Of a stretch of 64,000 bases of DNA, positions 47,644 through 55,966 are shown piece after piece. The first letter of the stretch is position 1; every line of letters begins with the position of its first letter. Both the position numbers and the translations under genes were made by a program. This stretch comes from Paraburkholderia podalyriae (GTDB lineage Bacteria > Pseudomonadota > Gammaproteobacteria > Burkholderiales > Burkholderiaceae). The notes under the pieces are model-generated. The model saw only the letters and a list, made by a program, of their open reading frames with translations, had not been told where the DNA came from and ran no database searches. The stretch spans positions 1 to 64,000 of the forward strand of contig NZ_VZQQ01000023.1 in assembly GCF_014397785.1 (NCBI RefSeq). The letters are read 5' to 3'.

Positions 47644-49380
47644 TTAGTTCGCGAGCGCCGCGCGCACTTTGACGATCACCGTCTGCGCGGCGTCCGCGAC
47701 CGGCAGCAGCGTCGCTTCGGCATCGCGGCGGCCCTGATACTCAATCTTGCCGTCCTTCAGACCGCGGTCGCCGATCACCAGTCGATGCGGCACGCCGATC
47801 AGTTCCCAGTCGGCGAACATCACGCCCGGACGCTCGCCGCGATCGTCGAGGATCACGTCGATGCCGGCCGCGACTAGCTCCGCGTACAGCTTGTCGGCCT
47901 GCTCGCGCACCGCGTCGCTGCGGTCGTAGCCCATCGGGCACAGCACGACTTCAAACGGCGCGATCGACTCCGGCCAGATGATGCCCTTGTCGTCGAAATT
48001 CTGTTCGATCGCGGCGCCGAGAATACGCGTGACGCCGATGCCGTAGCAGCCCATTTCCATCGGCCGCGGCTTGCCGGTTTCGTCGAGGCAGGTCGCGTTC
48101 ATCGCTTCCGAGTACTTGGTGCCGAGCTGGAACACGTGGCCCACTTCGATACCGCGGCAGATGTCGAGCACTCCTTTGCCGTCCGGCGACGGATCGCCCT
48201 TCTTCACGTTGCGGATGTCGGCGACGACCGGCTCCGGCAGGTCGCGGCCCCAGTTCACACCGGTAATGTGATAGTCGACCTCGTTCGCGCCGACCACGAA
48301 GTCGCTCATGTTCGCGACCGTGCTGTCCGCGATCACCTTGACCGGCTTCTTCGTGTTGATCGGACCGAGATAGCCCGGCGGCGTGCCGAACGTCTCCACG
48401 ATCTCGGCTTCGGTCGCCATACGGAAAATACCGAGGCCCGGTAGCTTGGCCGCCTTGATCTCGTTCAGATCGTGATCGCCGCGCAGCATCAGCAGCCAGA
48501 TCGTCGGCTCGGCGCCTTCGTTCTCAGTGGCGAGCACGACCGACTTGATCGTGCGTTCGAGCGGAATGTTCAACAGTTCGGCAACCGCCTCGCACTTCGC
48601 CTTGCCGGGCGTCGCGGTCTTCTTCATCTCTTCTGCCGGCGCCGCGCGCTCTGCGATCAGCGGCAGCGCTTCGGCTGCCTCGACGTTCGCGGCGAAATCC
48701 GAGGTCGGGCAATACGCGATGTCGTCTTCGCCGATATCGGCGATCACGTGGAATTCATGCGAGCCGCTGCCGCCGATCGAGCCGTTGTCCGCCGCCACCG
48801 CGCGGAACTCGAGCCCGAGGCGCGTGAAGATGCGCACGTACGCGTCGTACATCTTGCGATACGACTCGCGCAGACCCTCAGCGTCCTTGTCGAACGAGTA
48901 CGCGTCTTTCATCATGAACTCGCGGCCTCGCATCACGCCGAACCGCGGACGGATCTCGTCGCGGAACTTCGTCTGGATCTGATAGAAGTTGACCGGCAGC
49001 TGGCGATAGCTCTTGATCTGATTGCGCGCGATGTCGGTGACCACTTCCTCGTGCGTCGGGCCCATCACGAAATCGGCCTGCTTGCGGTCCTTGAAGCGCA
49101 GCAGCTCGGGACCGTACTGCTCCCAGCGGCCCGATTCCTGCCACAGTTCGGCCGGCTGCACGGCCGGCATCAAGAGCTCGATGGCGCCTGCCCGGTTCAT
49201 TTCCTCGCGCACGATTGCTTCCACCTTGCGGATCGAACGCAGGCCGACCGGCAGGTAGTTATAGATACCGCCCGCGACGCGACGGATCATGCCCGCGCGC
49301 ACCATGAGCTTGTGGCTGACGATTTCGGCGTCGGCGGGCGCTTCTTTGAGGGTGCCGATAAAGAAACGGGAGGCTTTCAT
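47644..49380 (-). CDS. proS: Prolyl-tRNA synthetase, bacterial type with editing domain
   Basis: ProS charges tRNA-Pro; its insertion domain clears Ala-tRNA-Pro. The 578-residue protein has motif 1 (EEMNRAGAIELLMPAVQPAELWQESGR), motif 2 (KFRDEIRPRFGVMRGREFMMKDAYSF), the INS editing domain (about 225-405, with ENEGAEPTIWLLMLRGDHDLNEIKAAKL), motif 3 (EMGCYGIGVTRILGAAIEQ) and a C-terminal anticodon-binding domain. A tRNA-Pro gene lies 6 kb away. It diverges from rppH across 305 bases. Confidence 0.97.
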   Translation of the reverse strand: MKASRFFIGTLKEAPADAEIVSHKLMVRAGMIRRVAGGIYNYLPVGLRSIRKVEAIVREEMNRAGAIELLMPAVQPAELWQESGRWEQYGPELLRFKDRKQADFVMGPTHEEVVTDIARNQIKSYRQLPVNFYQIQTKFRDEIRPRFGVMRGREFMMKDAYSFDKDAEGLRESYRKMYDAYVRIFTRLGLEFRAVAADNGSIGGSGSHEFHVIADIGEDDIAYCPTSDFAANVEAAEALPLIAERAAPAEEMKKTATPGKAKCEAVAELLNIPLERTIKSVVLATENEGAEPTIWLLMLRGDHDLNEIKAAKLPGLGIFRMATEAEIVETFGTPPGYLGPINTKKPVKVIADSTVANMSDFVVGANEVDYHITGVNWGRDLPEPVVADIRNVKKGDPSPDGKGVLDICRGIEVGHVFQLGTKYSEAMNATCLDETGKPRPMEMGCYGIGVTRILGAAIEQNFDDKGIIWPESIAPFEVVLCPMGYDRSDAVREQADKLYAELVAAGIDVILDDRGERPGVMFADWELIGVPHRLVIGDRGLKDGKIEYQGRRDAEATLLPVADAAQTVIVKVRAALAN

Positions 49381-49685
49381 TCAAAGTGTCCAAAAGCGGC
49401 GGCTTCCGGTGGGGACCGCCAAAAAAGGGTGAAAACATGGGAAAAATCGACACAGATCCGGTGGCGCAGCCGGTACGGTTCGCGCGACCGGCGGCGCGCT
49501 GCCCCCGCACGGCGCCGAAACCGCCGCGCAAAGCCTCTCTGACAAGGGATCGGCACGGAAAACCGACAGGCTACCGCAAACACGGGCTTGTTGCGGCGAA
49601 TCGCTCCATCCTTATGCGTTCCGGTGCGTAGGGTCCGTTATCTGTTTATAATCAAAGCAATTTTAAAGGATTCGAAGGTGGTTGT
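49381..49685. promoter_or_regulatory. proS-rppH divergent intergenic region
   Basis: These 305 bases contain no supported gene. A TATAAT at 49647-49652, 34 bases before the rppH ATG, is a good -10 for rppH, but the bases 17 upstream (GTGCGT) are a poor -35. No clear proS promoter was seen. Confidence 0.45.
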
Positions 49686-50435
49686 ATGCTGGATCGTGAA
49701 GGCTTTCGCCCGAACGTCGGCATCATCCTCTTGAACGCGCACAACGAGGTGTTTTGGGGCAAACGGCTCCGTGAACATTCCTGGCAGTTTCCGCAAGGGG
49801 GCATCAAATATGGTGAGACCCCCGTGCAAGCGATGTATCGGGAGTTACACGAAGAAACCGGGCTGCTTCCTGAGCACGTCAAGGTGATCGGTCGCACGCG
49901 CGACTGGTTGCGTTATGAGGTGCCTGACAAGTTCATAAAGCGCGAAGTACGCGGTCATTACCGCGGCCAGAAACAAATCTGGTTTTTGCTCCGGATGGTA
50001 GGACGCGACTGCGACATCTGTTTGCGCGCCACCGCCCACCCTGAGTTCGATGCGTGGCGTTGGAACGAGTATTGGGTGCCGCTCGACTGTGTGATCGAGT
50101 TCAAGCGGGATGTGTATCAGTTGGCGCTGACGGAGCTGTCCCGTTTCATGCGCCGGCCTGCGCCGCGTGCGGAAAGACCTGGCGGGCATCATGGGTCGCG
50201 TTATCCCCGGATAGCGTCGTCGATGCAAAGCCCGCCGGATTCCATGGTAGGCACGATGGTCACTACCGTCACGACCGTTAGTTCAGTCAGTGTCGAAACT
50301 TCGACGCGCGTGCTGGTCGTGCCGGATTGCGGTCCCGGCCCACGGGATGCGAACGTGAGACCGGAGCACGAGCGCGAAACGGCCGAAGCCGACGAGGCAG
50401 TCGCCCCGTTAGTCCGACGAGGCGTGCGCGATTAA
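49686..50435 (+). CDS. rppH: RNA 5'-pyrophosphohydrolase RppH with long C-terminal tail
   Basis: RppH removes pyrophosphate from mRNA 5' ends, starting decay. The 249-residue protein has the core of about 160 residues: MLDREGFRPNVGIILLN, HSWQFPQGGIKYGE, the Nudix box GGIKYGETPVQAMYRELHEE (38-57, continuing TGL) and YRGQKQIWFLL. An extra 85-residue tail, rich in Thr/Ser/Val then acidic, has no recognisable domain. A similar tail occurs in Burkholderia RppH as far as I recall. AAGG stands upstream of the ATG. Confidence 0.93.
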   Translation: MLDREGFRPNVGIILLNAHNEVFWGKRLREHSWQFPQGGIKYGETPVQAMYRELHEETGLLPEHVKVIGRTRDWLRYEVPDKFIKREVRGHYRGQKQIWFLLRMVGRDCDICLRATAHPEFDAWRWNEYWVPLDCVIEFKRDVYQLALTELSRFMRRPAPRAERPGGHHGSRYPRIASSMQSPPDSMVGTMVTTVTTVSSVSVETSTRVLVVPDCGPGPRDANVRPEHERETAEADEAVAPLVRRGVRD

Positions 50436-50511
50436 CCATTCCAGGCGGCGGCTCACGCCGCCTCTCTCTGGCGCGGCTTTCGAGCCGCGTCCGTCTTTCG
50501 AGGGAATCATA

Positions 50512-51069
50512 TTGAAAGCATTTGCACTCGCCGTGGCGTGCGTCGCCACCGGCGCTCTGCTGGCAGGCTGTTCGAGCGCCGGCAAACCGACCAACAAAGA
50601 CGACGGCGCGTTCACCTATCTGCTCGATCGCAAGAGCAACTGGGTTGAAAACAAGGTCGACACGTTGCCGCCGCTCCCCACCGACGCGAACCTGCTGCCA
50701 TTCGAGGTCTCCGGCAATACGCCGTTGCAATTCGCGGTCGACCCGAAGTCGGTCAGCGTCGGCGATGACGGCGTCGTGCGTTACACGGTGGTCGTCACGA
50801 GCCCGGGCGGCGCGCGCAACGTCAATTACGAGGGCATTCGCTGCGACACGTATGAATGGCGCCAGTACGCGGGCCTGAACGCCGATCACGACGGCTGGGA
50901 CACCACGGTCGCCAACCAGTTTTCGCGGATCGAAAACGGCGCGCTGAACGCGTACCAGGCCGCGCTGTATCAGGACTATATGTGCGCGAACAAGATTCCG
51001 ACCGGCACAGCGCAGCACATCGTCGAGAATATTCGCTACAAGCGCACGCAGACGTCGCAGATTCATTGA
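50512..51069 (+). CDS. CNP1-like family lipoprotein
   Basis: This 185-residue protein starts with a TTG codon (M-KAFALAVACVATGALLAGCSS); the lipobox LAGC puts the lipidated cysteine at 20. The rest, with SNWVENKVDTLPPLP, RYTVVVTSPGGARNVNYEGIRC and EWRQYAG, fits the CNP1-like (cryptic neisserial protein 1) family of unknown function in beta-proteobacteria. GAGGGAAT lies just upstream of the TTG. The gene is monocistronic, ending before a terminator shared with proB. Confidence 0.87.
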   Translation: MKAFALAVACVATGALLAGCSSAGKPTNKDDGAFTYLLDRKSNWVENKVDTLPPLPTDANLLPFEVSGNTPLQFAVDPKSVSVGDDGVVRYTVVVTSPGGARNVNYEGIRCDTYEWRQYAGLNADHDGWDTTVANQFSRIENGALNAYQAALYQDYMCANKIPTGTAQHIVENIRYKRTQTSQIH

Positions 51070-51122
51070 CTCCGTTTGCGCGGCACGCGCCTGGTTCAGG
51101 CGAGTTCCTTGCGCGTGACGAC

Positions 51123-51158
51123 AAAAAGCCGTTCTAGCCTGCGCTGGAACGGCTTTTT
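51123..51158. terminator. Bidirectional terminator between the CNP1-like gene and proB
   Basis: AAAAAGCCGTTC (51123-51134) pairs with GAACGGCTTTTT (51147-51158) around a 12-base loop. T-runs on both strands suit the convergent genes. Confidence 0.88.
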
Positions 51159-51200
51159 TGCGGGCTCTTTATGTGAACGATGCGCGTGCCGCCTAGGAGA

Positions 51201-52319
51201 TCAAATCAGCACGAGATTATCGCGATGAATCAGCTCTGGCTCGAGCATATAGCCGAGCACCGACTCGATCTCACCGCTCGGACGCCGCTGGATCAGCTTG
51301 GTTTCCGCGCTGCTGTAGTTCGTCAAACCACGTGCGACCTCGCGCCCCGACGCGCTCAGGCAGGCGATCACCTCGCCGCGCGCAAACGCGCCCTGCACGC
51401 CGACGATGCCGATGGGCAGCAGGCTCTTGCCGCCGGCGGTCAGTTTTTCGACCGCGCCGTCGTCGATCACTACGTGGCCGCGCACCTGCAGGTGATCGGC
51501 CATCCATTGCTTGCGCGCCGCCATGCGCGCGGTGCGCGCGATCAGTTGCGTGCCGATCGCCTCGCCCGCCGCCAGCCTCAGCAGCACGTCCGCCTCGCGC
51601 CCACTTGCGATCGCCGTATTGGCGCCGCTATGGGCCGCGCGCTTCGCGGCGAGAATCTTGGTCAGCATGCCGCCGCGGCCGAGACTCGAGCCCACTCCAC
51701 CCGCCATCGCCTCCAGTTCTGCCGCGCCGGCGTCGGCCTGCTGGACGAGCGTCGCGTTCGGGTCCTTGCGCGGATCGGCGGTGAAGAGGCCTTGCTGGTC
51801 CGTCAGAATGATCAGCGCGTCGCCCTCGATCAGATTGGCGACCAGCGCGCCGAGCGTGTCGTTGTCGCCGAACTTGATTTCGTCGGTGACGACCGTGTCG
51901 TTCTCGTTAATGATCGGCACGACACCGAGTCGCAGCAGCGTGAGCAGCGTGGAGCGCGCATTCAGATAGCGCTCGCGGTCGGCGAGGTCGGCGTGCGTAA
52001 GCAGGATCTGCGCGGTCTGGATGGAATGCTCGGCGAAGCGGCTTTCGTACACCTGCGCGAGGCCCATCTGACCGACCGCCGCGGCCGCCTGCAACTCATC
52101 GATTTCACGCGGCCGCTTCGTCCAGCCAAGCCGCTGCATGCCCTCGGCGATCGCACCCGAGCTGACCAACACCACTTCCTTGCCCTGCGCGCGCAGCGCG
52201 GCAATCTGCGCGGCCCAGCGGCCGATCGCCGCATGATCGAGGCCGCGCCCGTCGTTCGTGACGAGGCTCGAACCGACTTTGATGACCAATCGCCGTGAAT
52301 CTGCGATGACGGAACGCAT
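51201..52319 (-). CDS. proB: Glutamate 5-kinase
   Basis: ProB phosphorylates glutamate, the first and feedback-controlled step of proline synthesis. The 372-residue protein has the amino-acid kinase domain (RRLVIKVGSSLVTNDGRGLD, VLVSSGAIAEGMQRL, PIINENDTVVTDEIKFGDND, GGVGSSLGRGGMLTKILAAK) and a C-terminal PUA domain (about 285-370, VIDDGAVEKLTAGGKSLLPIGI). GGGAGG lies about nine bases before the ATG at 52319. It follows obgE by 68 bases in the rplU-rpmA-obgE-proB order. Confidence 0.96.
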   Translation of the reverse strand: MRSVIADSRRLVIKVGSSLVTNDGRGLDHAAIGRWAAQIAALRAQGKEVVLVSSGAIAEGMQRLGWTKRPREIDELQAAAAVGQMGLAQVYESRFAEHSIQTAQILLTHADLADRERYLNARSTLLTLLRLGVVPIINENDTVVTDEIKFGDNDTLGALVANLIEGDALIILTDQQGLFTADPRKDPNATLVQQADAGAAELEAMAGGVGSSLGRGGMLTKILAAKRAAHSGANTAIASGREADVLLRLAAGEAIGTQLIARTARMAARKQWMADHLQVRGHVVIDDGAVEKLTAGGKSLLPIGIVGVQGAFARGEVIACLSASGREVARGLTNYSSAETKLIQRRPSGEIESVLGYMLEPELIHRDNLVLI

Positions 52320-52387
52320 TGTGCGCTGCCTCCCAAGATGATGCGTACGCATGTCGACGCCCGCCGCTGGCGCCGGCGCTCGATTTG

Positions 52388-53509
52388 TTATTCCTGCGGA
52401 TCGGTGCCGGCTTCGCCGGTCGCGGCCGGTATTTGCGTCCCCTCGCGGAAACGCACGTCGGAGGCGAGGTCTTCGGCTTCGGCCGCGCGTTGCGCGTCGG
52501 AATGCTCGGCGAGGTAGTCGAACACCGCGTAGCAAAGATTTTCACAGCCCTGACCTGTCAGCGCCGAGATCTCGAACACCGGACCGTCCCAGCCGAAACC
52601 TTCGAGGAAAGCCGCCACGCGCGCTTCGCGATCGTCCTCAGGCACCATGTCCAGCTTGTTTAGCACGAGCCAGCGCGGCTTCTGGTAAAGCTCATCGTCG
52701 TACTTGCGCAGTTCGTTGACGATGGCCTTCGCTTCGACGACCGGATTGATCGATTCATCGAACGGCGCAATGTCGACGATGTGCAGCAGCAGGCCAGTGC
52801 GCTGCAGGTGACGCAGGAACTGATGGCCGAGGCCGGCGCCTTCCGCCGCGCCTTCGATCAGCCCCGGAATGTCGGCGATCACGAAACTGCGGCTCGGCCC
52901 CACGCGCACGACGCCGAGATTCGGCGCGAGCGTAGTGAACGGGTAATCGGCGATTTTCGGCTTCGCGTTCGATACCGACGAGATAAACGTCGACTTGCCG
53001 GCATTCGGCATGCCGAGCAGACCGACGTCGGCCAGCACCTTGAGTTCAAGGCGCACCATCCGGCGCTCGCCCGGCTTGCCGTCGGTCTTCTGACGCGGCG
53101 CGCGGTTCGTGCTGGACTTGAAATGCAGATTGCCGAGGCCGCCGGCTCCGCCTTGCGCGATCTGCACGCTCTGGTTGTGCTCAGTCAGATCGGCGATCAG
53201 TTCGCCGGTTTCCATGTCCGTGATGGTGGTGCCGACCGGCATGCGCAACGTGATGTCGTCGCCGCCCTTGCCGTAACAATCCGAGCCGCGGCCGTTTTCG
53301 CCGTTGCGCGCCAGATGTTTTTTGGCGTAGCGGTAATCGATCAGCGTGTTGATGTTGCGGTCAGCAACCGCGATCACGCTGCCGCCCCGGCCGCCGTCAC
53401 CGCCATCGGGACCGCCGAACGGAACGAATTTCTCGCGGCGCATCGACGCGCTGCCATCCCCTCCGTCGCCGGCGATGACTTCAATCCTCGCTTCGTCAAT
53501 GAACTTCAT
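52388..53509 (-). CDS. obgE: Obg-family GTPase (CgtA/ObgE)
   Basis: Obg binds the 50S subunit and links ribosome assembly to growth and stress. The 373-residue protein has the glycine-rich Obg domain (1-158, GDGGDGSASMRREKFVPFGG and GGRGGSVIAVAD), then the GTPase with LLGMPNAGKSTFISS (165-179), DYPFTTLAPNLGVV, VIADIPGLIEGAAEG and LNKLDM. A polar 45-residue tail follows. The 236 bases upstream hold the rpmA terminator and presumably its promoter. Confidence 0.97.
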   Translation of the reverse strand: MKFIDEARIEVIAGDGGDGSASMRREKFVPFGGPDGGDGGRGGSVIAVADRNINTLIDYRYAKKHLARNGENGRGSDCYGKGGDDITLRMPVGTTITDMETGELIADLTEHNQSVQIAQGGAGGLGNLHFKSSTNRAPRQKTDGKPGERRMVRLELKVLADVGLLGMPNAGKSTFISSVSNAKPKIADYPFTTLAPNLGVVRVGPSRSFVIADIPGLIEGAAEGAGLGHQFLRHLQRTGLLLHIVDIAPFDESINPVVEAKAIVNELRKYDDELYQKPRWLVLNKLDMVPEDDREARVAAFLEGFGWDGPVFEISALTGQGCENLCYAVFDYLAEHSDAQRAAEAEDLASDVRFREGTQIPAATGEAGTDPQE

Positions 53510-53685
53510 GCGTTACTCCATCCCGTGGTGTACTGCCCGATTCGATGCAGGGGGTTGATACTGATTGGATTCTGCTATTTTGCCGCGCGCGCCGTGCATT
53601 GATCAATCGACCGAACGGCATAGTCGCCGGCGACAAGCGGTTAGCTGCGCGGCTTCGCCGCCACTCGAAAGAGGCGCCGCAATAA

Positions 53686-53716
53686 AAAAGGCCCCGCGAA
53701 CTTCGCGGGGCCTTTT
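53686..53716 (-). terminator. Rho-independent terminator of the rplU-rpmA operon
   Basis: AAAAGGCCCCGCGA (53686-53699) pairs with TCGCGGGGCCTTTT (53703-53716) around ACT. On the minus strand the stem ends in a run of six T. It separates rpmA from obgE, which therefore needs its own promoter. Confidence 0.9.
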
Positions 53717-53745
53717 CCGGTCCTGAAGCCCGTGCCTGATAAAAC

Positions 53746-54006
53746 TCAGGCTGCCGGGACGACGGAAACGGTGTGCTTCTTCGCCGCGCCCTTCGTCGAG
53801 AACTGGACGTGGCCGTCCTTCAGCGCGAACAGGGTGTGATCCTTGCCCATGCCGACGTTCTCACCAGCGTGCATGCGCGTACCGCGCTGACGCACGATGA
53901 TGCCACCAGCATTGATAGCCTGGCCGCCGTAAACCTTGACGCCGAGGCGCTTCGATTCAGAGTCGCGGCCGTTCCGGGACGATCCGCCTGCCTTTTTGTG
54001 TGCCAT
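53746..54006 (-). CDS. rpmA: 50S ribosomal protein L27
   Basis: L27 reaches the peptidyl-transferase centre of the ribosome. The 86-residue protein has the standard sequence MAHKKAGGSSRNGRDSESKR followed by LGVKVYGGQAINAGGIIVRQ and RGTRMHAGENVGMGKDHTLF. There is no Firmicute-type cleavable leader. It follows rplU by 25 bases in a two-gene operon. Confidence 0.98.
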   Translation of the reverse strand: MAHKKAGGSSRNGRDSESKRLGVKVYGGQAINAGGIIVRQRGTRMHAGENVGMGKDHTLFALKDGHVQFSTKGAAKKHTVSVVPAA

Positions 54007-54031
54007 TTGATTTGCTCCTTAACCGATGCGC

Positions 54032-54343
54032 TTACGCGTTGATCGCGTCGATGCGCAGTTCGGTATAGTTCTGGCGGTGGCCGCCATGCTTCTGGTAGTG
54101 CTTCCGGCGACGCATCTTGAAGATCGTCACTTTGGCGTGACGACCTTGCGACACGACGGTAGCCTTGACGGAAGCCCCACTGACCAGCGGCGTACCGAAC
54201 TTAATCGATTCGCCTTCGCCCACTGCGAGAACCTGGTCGAGCGTGATTTCAGCGTCAATGTCTGCCGGTATCTGTTCTACTTTAAGTTTTTCGCCGACGG
54301 CAACCTTGTACTGCTTGCCACCGGTTTTTATGACCGCGTACAT
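54032..54343 (-). CDS. rplU: 50S ribosomal protein L21
   Basis: L21 binds 23S rRNA domain I in the large subunit. The 103-residue protein reads MYAVIKTGGKQYKVAVGEKL with the C-terminal RRRKHYQKHGGHRQNYTELR signature. The frame is open further upstream to 54406, but MYAVIK is the universal start. It is driven by the promoter at 54398-54426. Confidence 0.98.
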   Translation of the reverse strand: MYAVIKTGGKQYKVAVGEKLKVEQIPADIDAEITLDQVLAVGEGESIKFGTPLVSGASVKATVVSQGRHAKVTIFKMRRRKHYQKHGGHRQNYTELRIDAINA

Positions 54344-54397
54344 TGAGAACCTCACTCTGTATTCATTTTTCCCACGCACCGCGCGCGGAAACTGTCG

Positions 54398-54426
54398 ATT
54401 ATACATAGAGTTAGCTGCTCGGTCAA
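54398..54426 (-). promoter_or_regulatory. Promoter of the rplU-rpmA operon
   Basis: On the minus strand TTGACC (54421-54426) and a perfect TATAAT (54398-54403) are exactly 17 bases apart. The start would lie near 54391, about 48 bases before rplU. Confidence 0.85.
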
Positions 54427-54626
54427 AACCTGCTCACCAAACCGTCTACTGTCCGGCTTCTCGCTTTCTCACAGATGGTCGCATGCGGTAACCAGCGACG
54501 CGCGGTGCCCCGCAGACGGCCTCGGGGGCAGTCCTTGCGCCATGCGAAACGCATCCGCGCCGCACCCGACGACCCGGAAACGCCCCGATCACCTTATAAT
54601 TCGCGGCACTACCCAATTCAGCCATC

Positions 54627-55619
54627 ATGTCGTCGACTGCCACCCCCTCCCCCAACGTCGCCAGCCTGCTTGCTCCGATCGCCGAAGACATGCAGCAGGT
54701 CAATCGCGTCATCCGGCAACGTCTTGCGTCGGACGTGATGCTGATCAATCAGATTTCCGAGTACATCATCAGCGCCGGCGGCAAGCGGCTGCGGCCCGCG
54801 CTGTTGTTGCTGGTGGCGGGCGCGCTTGGCGACACGACGGGGCACCGGCACGAGCTGGCCGCGGTCGTCGAATTCATCCACACGGCCACACTGCTGCATG
54901 ACGACGTGGTCGACGAGTCCGACCTGCGGCGCGGTCGCCAGACCGCCAACGCGTTGTTCGGCAATGCCGCGAGCGTTCTGGTCGGCGATTTTCTGTATTC
55001 ACGCTCGTTCCAGATGATGGTCGGCGTGGGCAAGATGCGCGTGATGGAGATCCTGTCGGAGGCGACCAACATCATCTCCGAAGGCGAAGTTCTGCAGTTG
55101 TTGAACATGCACGATGCGGACGTCGACGAAGCCCGATACATGCAGGTGATCCGCTACAAGACCGCAAAGTTGTTCGAGGCGGCCGCTCAGCTCGGCGCGG
55201 TGCTGGCCGGCGCCGACGCGAAAACCGAAGCCGCCGCTGCGGAATACGGCCGCCGCATCGGTACCGCGTTCCAGATCATGGACGACTGGCTCGATTACAC
55301 GGGTACGGCCGAGTCGATGGGCAAGAACGCCGGCGACGATCTGCGCGAAGGCAAACCGACGCTTCCGCTCATCTATCTGATCGAACGCGGTACGCCGGAG
55401 CAGTCGGCGCTCGCGCGCGAAGCAATCGAGCAAGGCGGCACCGACCGGTTCGATACGATTTTCGACGCGATCACGCGCTCGGGCGCACTCGACCACACTC
55501 TCGAGTGCGCGAAACAGGAAGCTCAGGCAGCCGCAGCAGCAATTTCCTCGTTTCCCCATTCCATTTTTAAAGAGAGCCTGCTAGAATTATGCTCTTACTC
55601 GACGGCAAGGCAGTCTTGA
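54627..55619 (+). CDS. ispB: Polyprenyl (octaprenyl) diphosphate synthase
   Basis: This enzyme builds the ubiquinone side chain by adding IPP units. The 330-residue protein has GGKRLRPALLLL, the first aspartate-rich motif LLHDDVVDESDLRRG (DDVVD at 92-96) and the second, FQIMDDWLDYTGTAESMGKN. Chain length is not certain from sequence, but the order ispB divergent from rplU-rpmA matches E. coli. A TATAAT at 54595-54600 lies just upstream, with a weak -35. Confidence 0.94.
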   Translation: MSSTATPSPNVASLLAPIAEDMQQVNRVIRQRLASDVMLINQISEYIISAGGKRLRPALLLLVAGALGDTTGHRHELAAVVEFIHTATLLHDDVVDESDLRRGRQTANALFGNAASVLVGDFLYSRSFQMMVGVGKMRVMEILSEATNIISEGEVLQLLNMHDADVDEARYMQVIRYKTAKLFEAAAQLGAVLAGADAKTEAAAAEYGRRIGTAFQIMDDWLDYTGTAESMGKNAGDDLREGKPTLPLIYLIERGTPEQSALAREAIEQGGTDRFDTIFDAITRSGALDHTLECAKQEAQAAAAAISSFPHSIFKESLLELCSYSTARQS

Positions 55620-55668
55620 ACGAGACTGAACCGGCGAATCAGTCCGAGTCGAGTCGGCAGTACCAAAT

Positions 55669-55745
55669 CGGGGTGTAGCTTAGCCTGGTAGAGCGCTACG
55701 TTCGGGACGTAGAGGCCGGAGGTTCGAATCCTCTCACCCCGACCA
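55669..55745 (+). tRNA. tRNA-Pro, anticodon CGG
   Basis: A complete cloverleaf of 77 bases includes an encoded CCA. The acceptor arm CGGGGTG pairs with CACCCCG, the discriminator is A, the anticodon stem is CTACG/CGTAG with loop TTCGGGA (anticodon at 55703-55705), and the T arm is GGAGG-TTCGAAT-CCTCT. C1:G72 with A73 is the proline identity pattern. It lies 49 bases after ispB, and a terminator follows. Confidence 0.97.
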
Positions 55746-55771
55746 GATTCACCTTGTTCACTCAGGTTTCA

Positions 55772-55801
55772 AAAACCGCCGCAGCATTGCTCGGCGGTTT
55801 T
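55772..55801 (+). terminator. Terminator after tRNA-Pro
   Basis: AAAACCGCCG (55772-55781) pairs with CGGCGGTTTT (55792-55801) around a ten-base loop and continues into TTTG, 27 bases after the tRNA end. Confidence 0.85.
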
Positions 55802-55966
55802 TTGTTTTGCGCGGCGAATTTCGCTGCTTCAATACTGCGCTGCGCCGCTGTCTTTCCCTTCTGGCGGCGCGCATATCGCAGCTCTCGCGGCAGCCGCCGT
55901 CCACGGTGGAACGCACAGCCCCCTCTGCTATATTCTCTCCATCCTTTCCCTTATTTTTCCCGACGC

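Noticed and set aside
55669..55745. tRNA-Pro as an attachment site of an integrated element
   Set aside because: No integrase, no repeated tRNA 3' end and no foreign-looking genes lie beside it.
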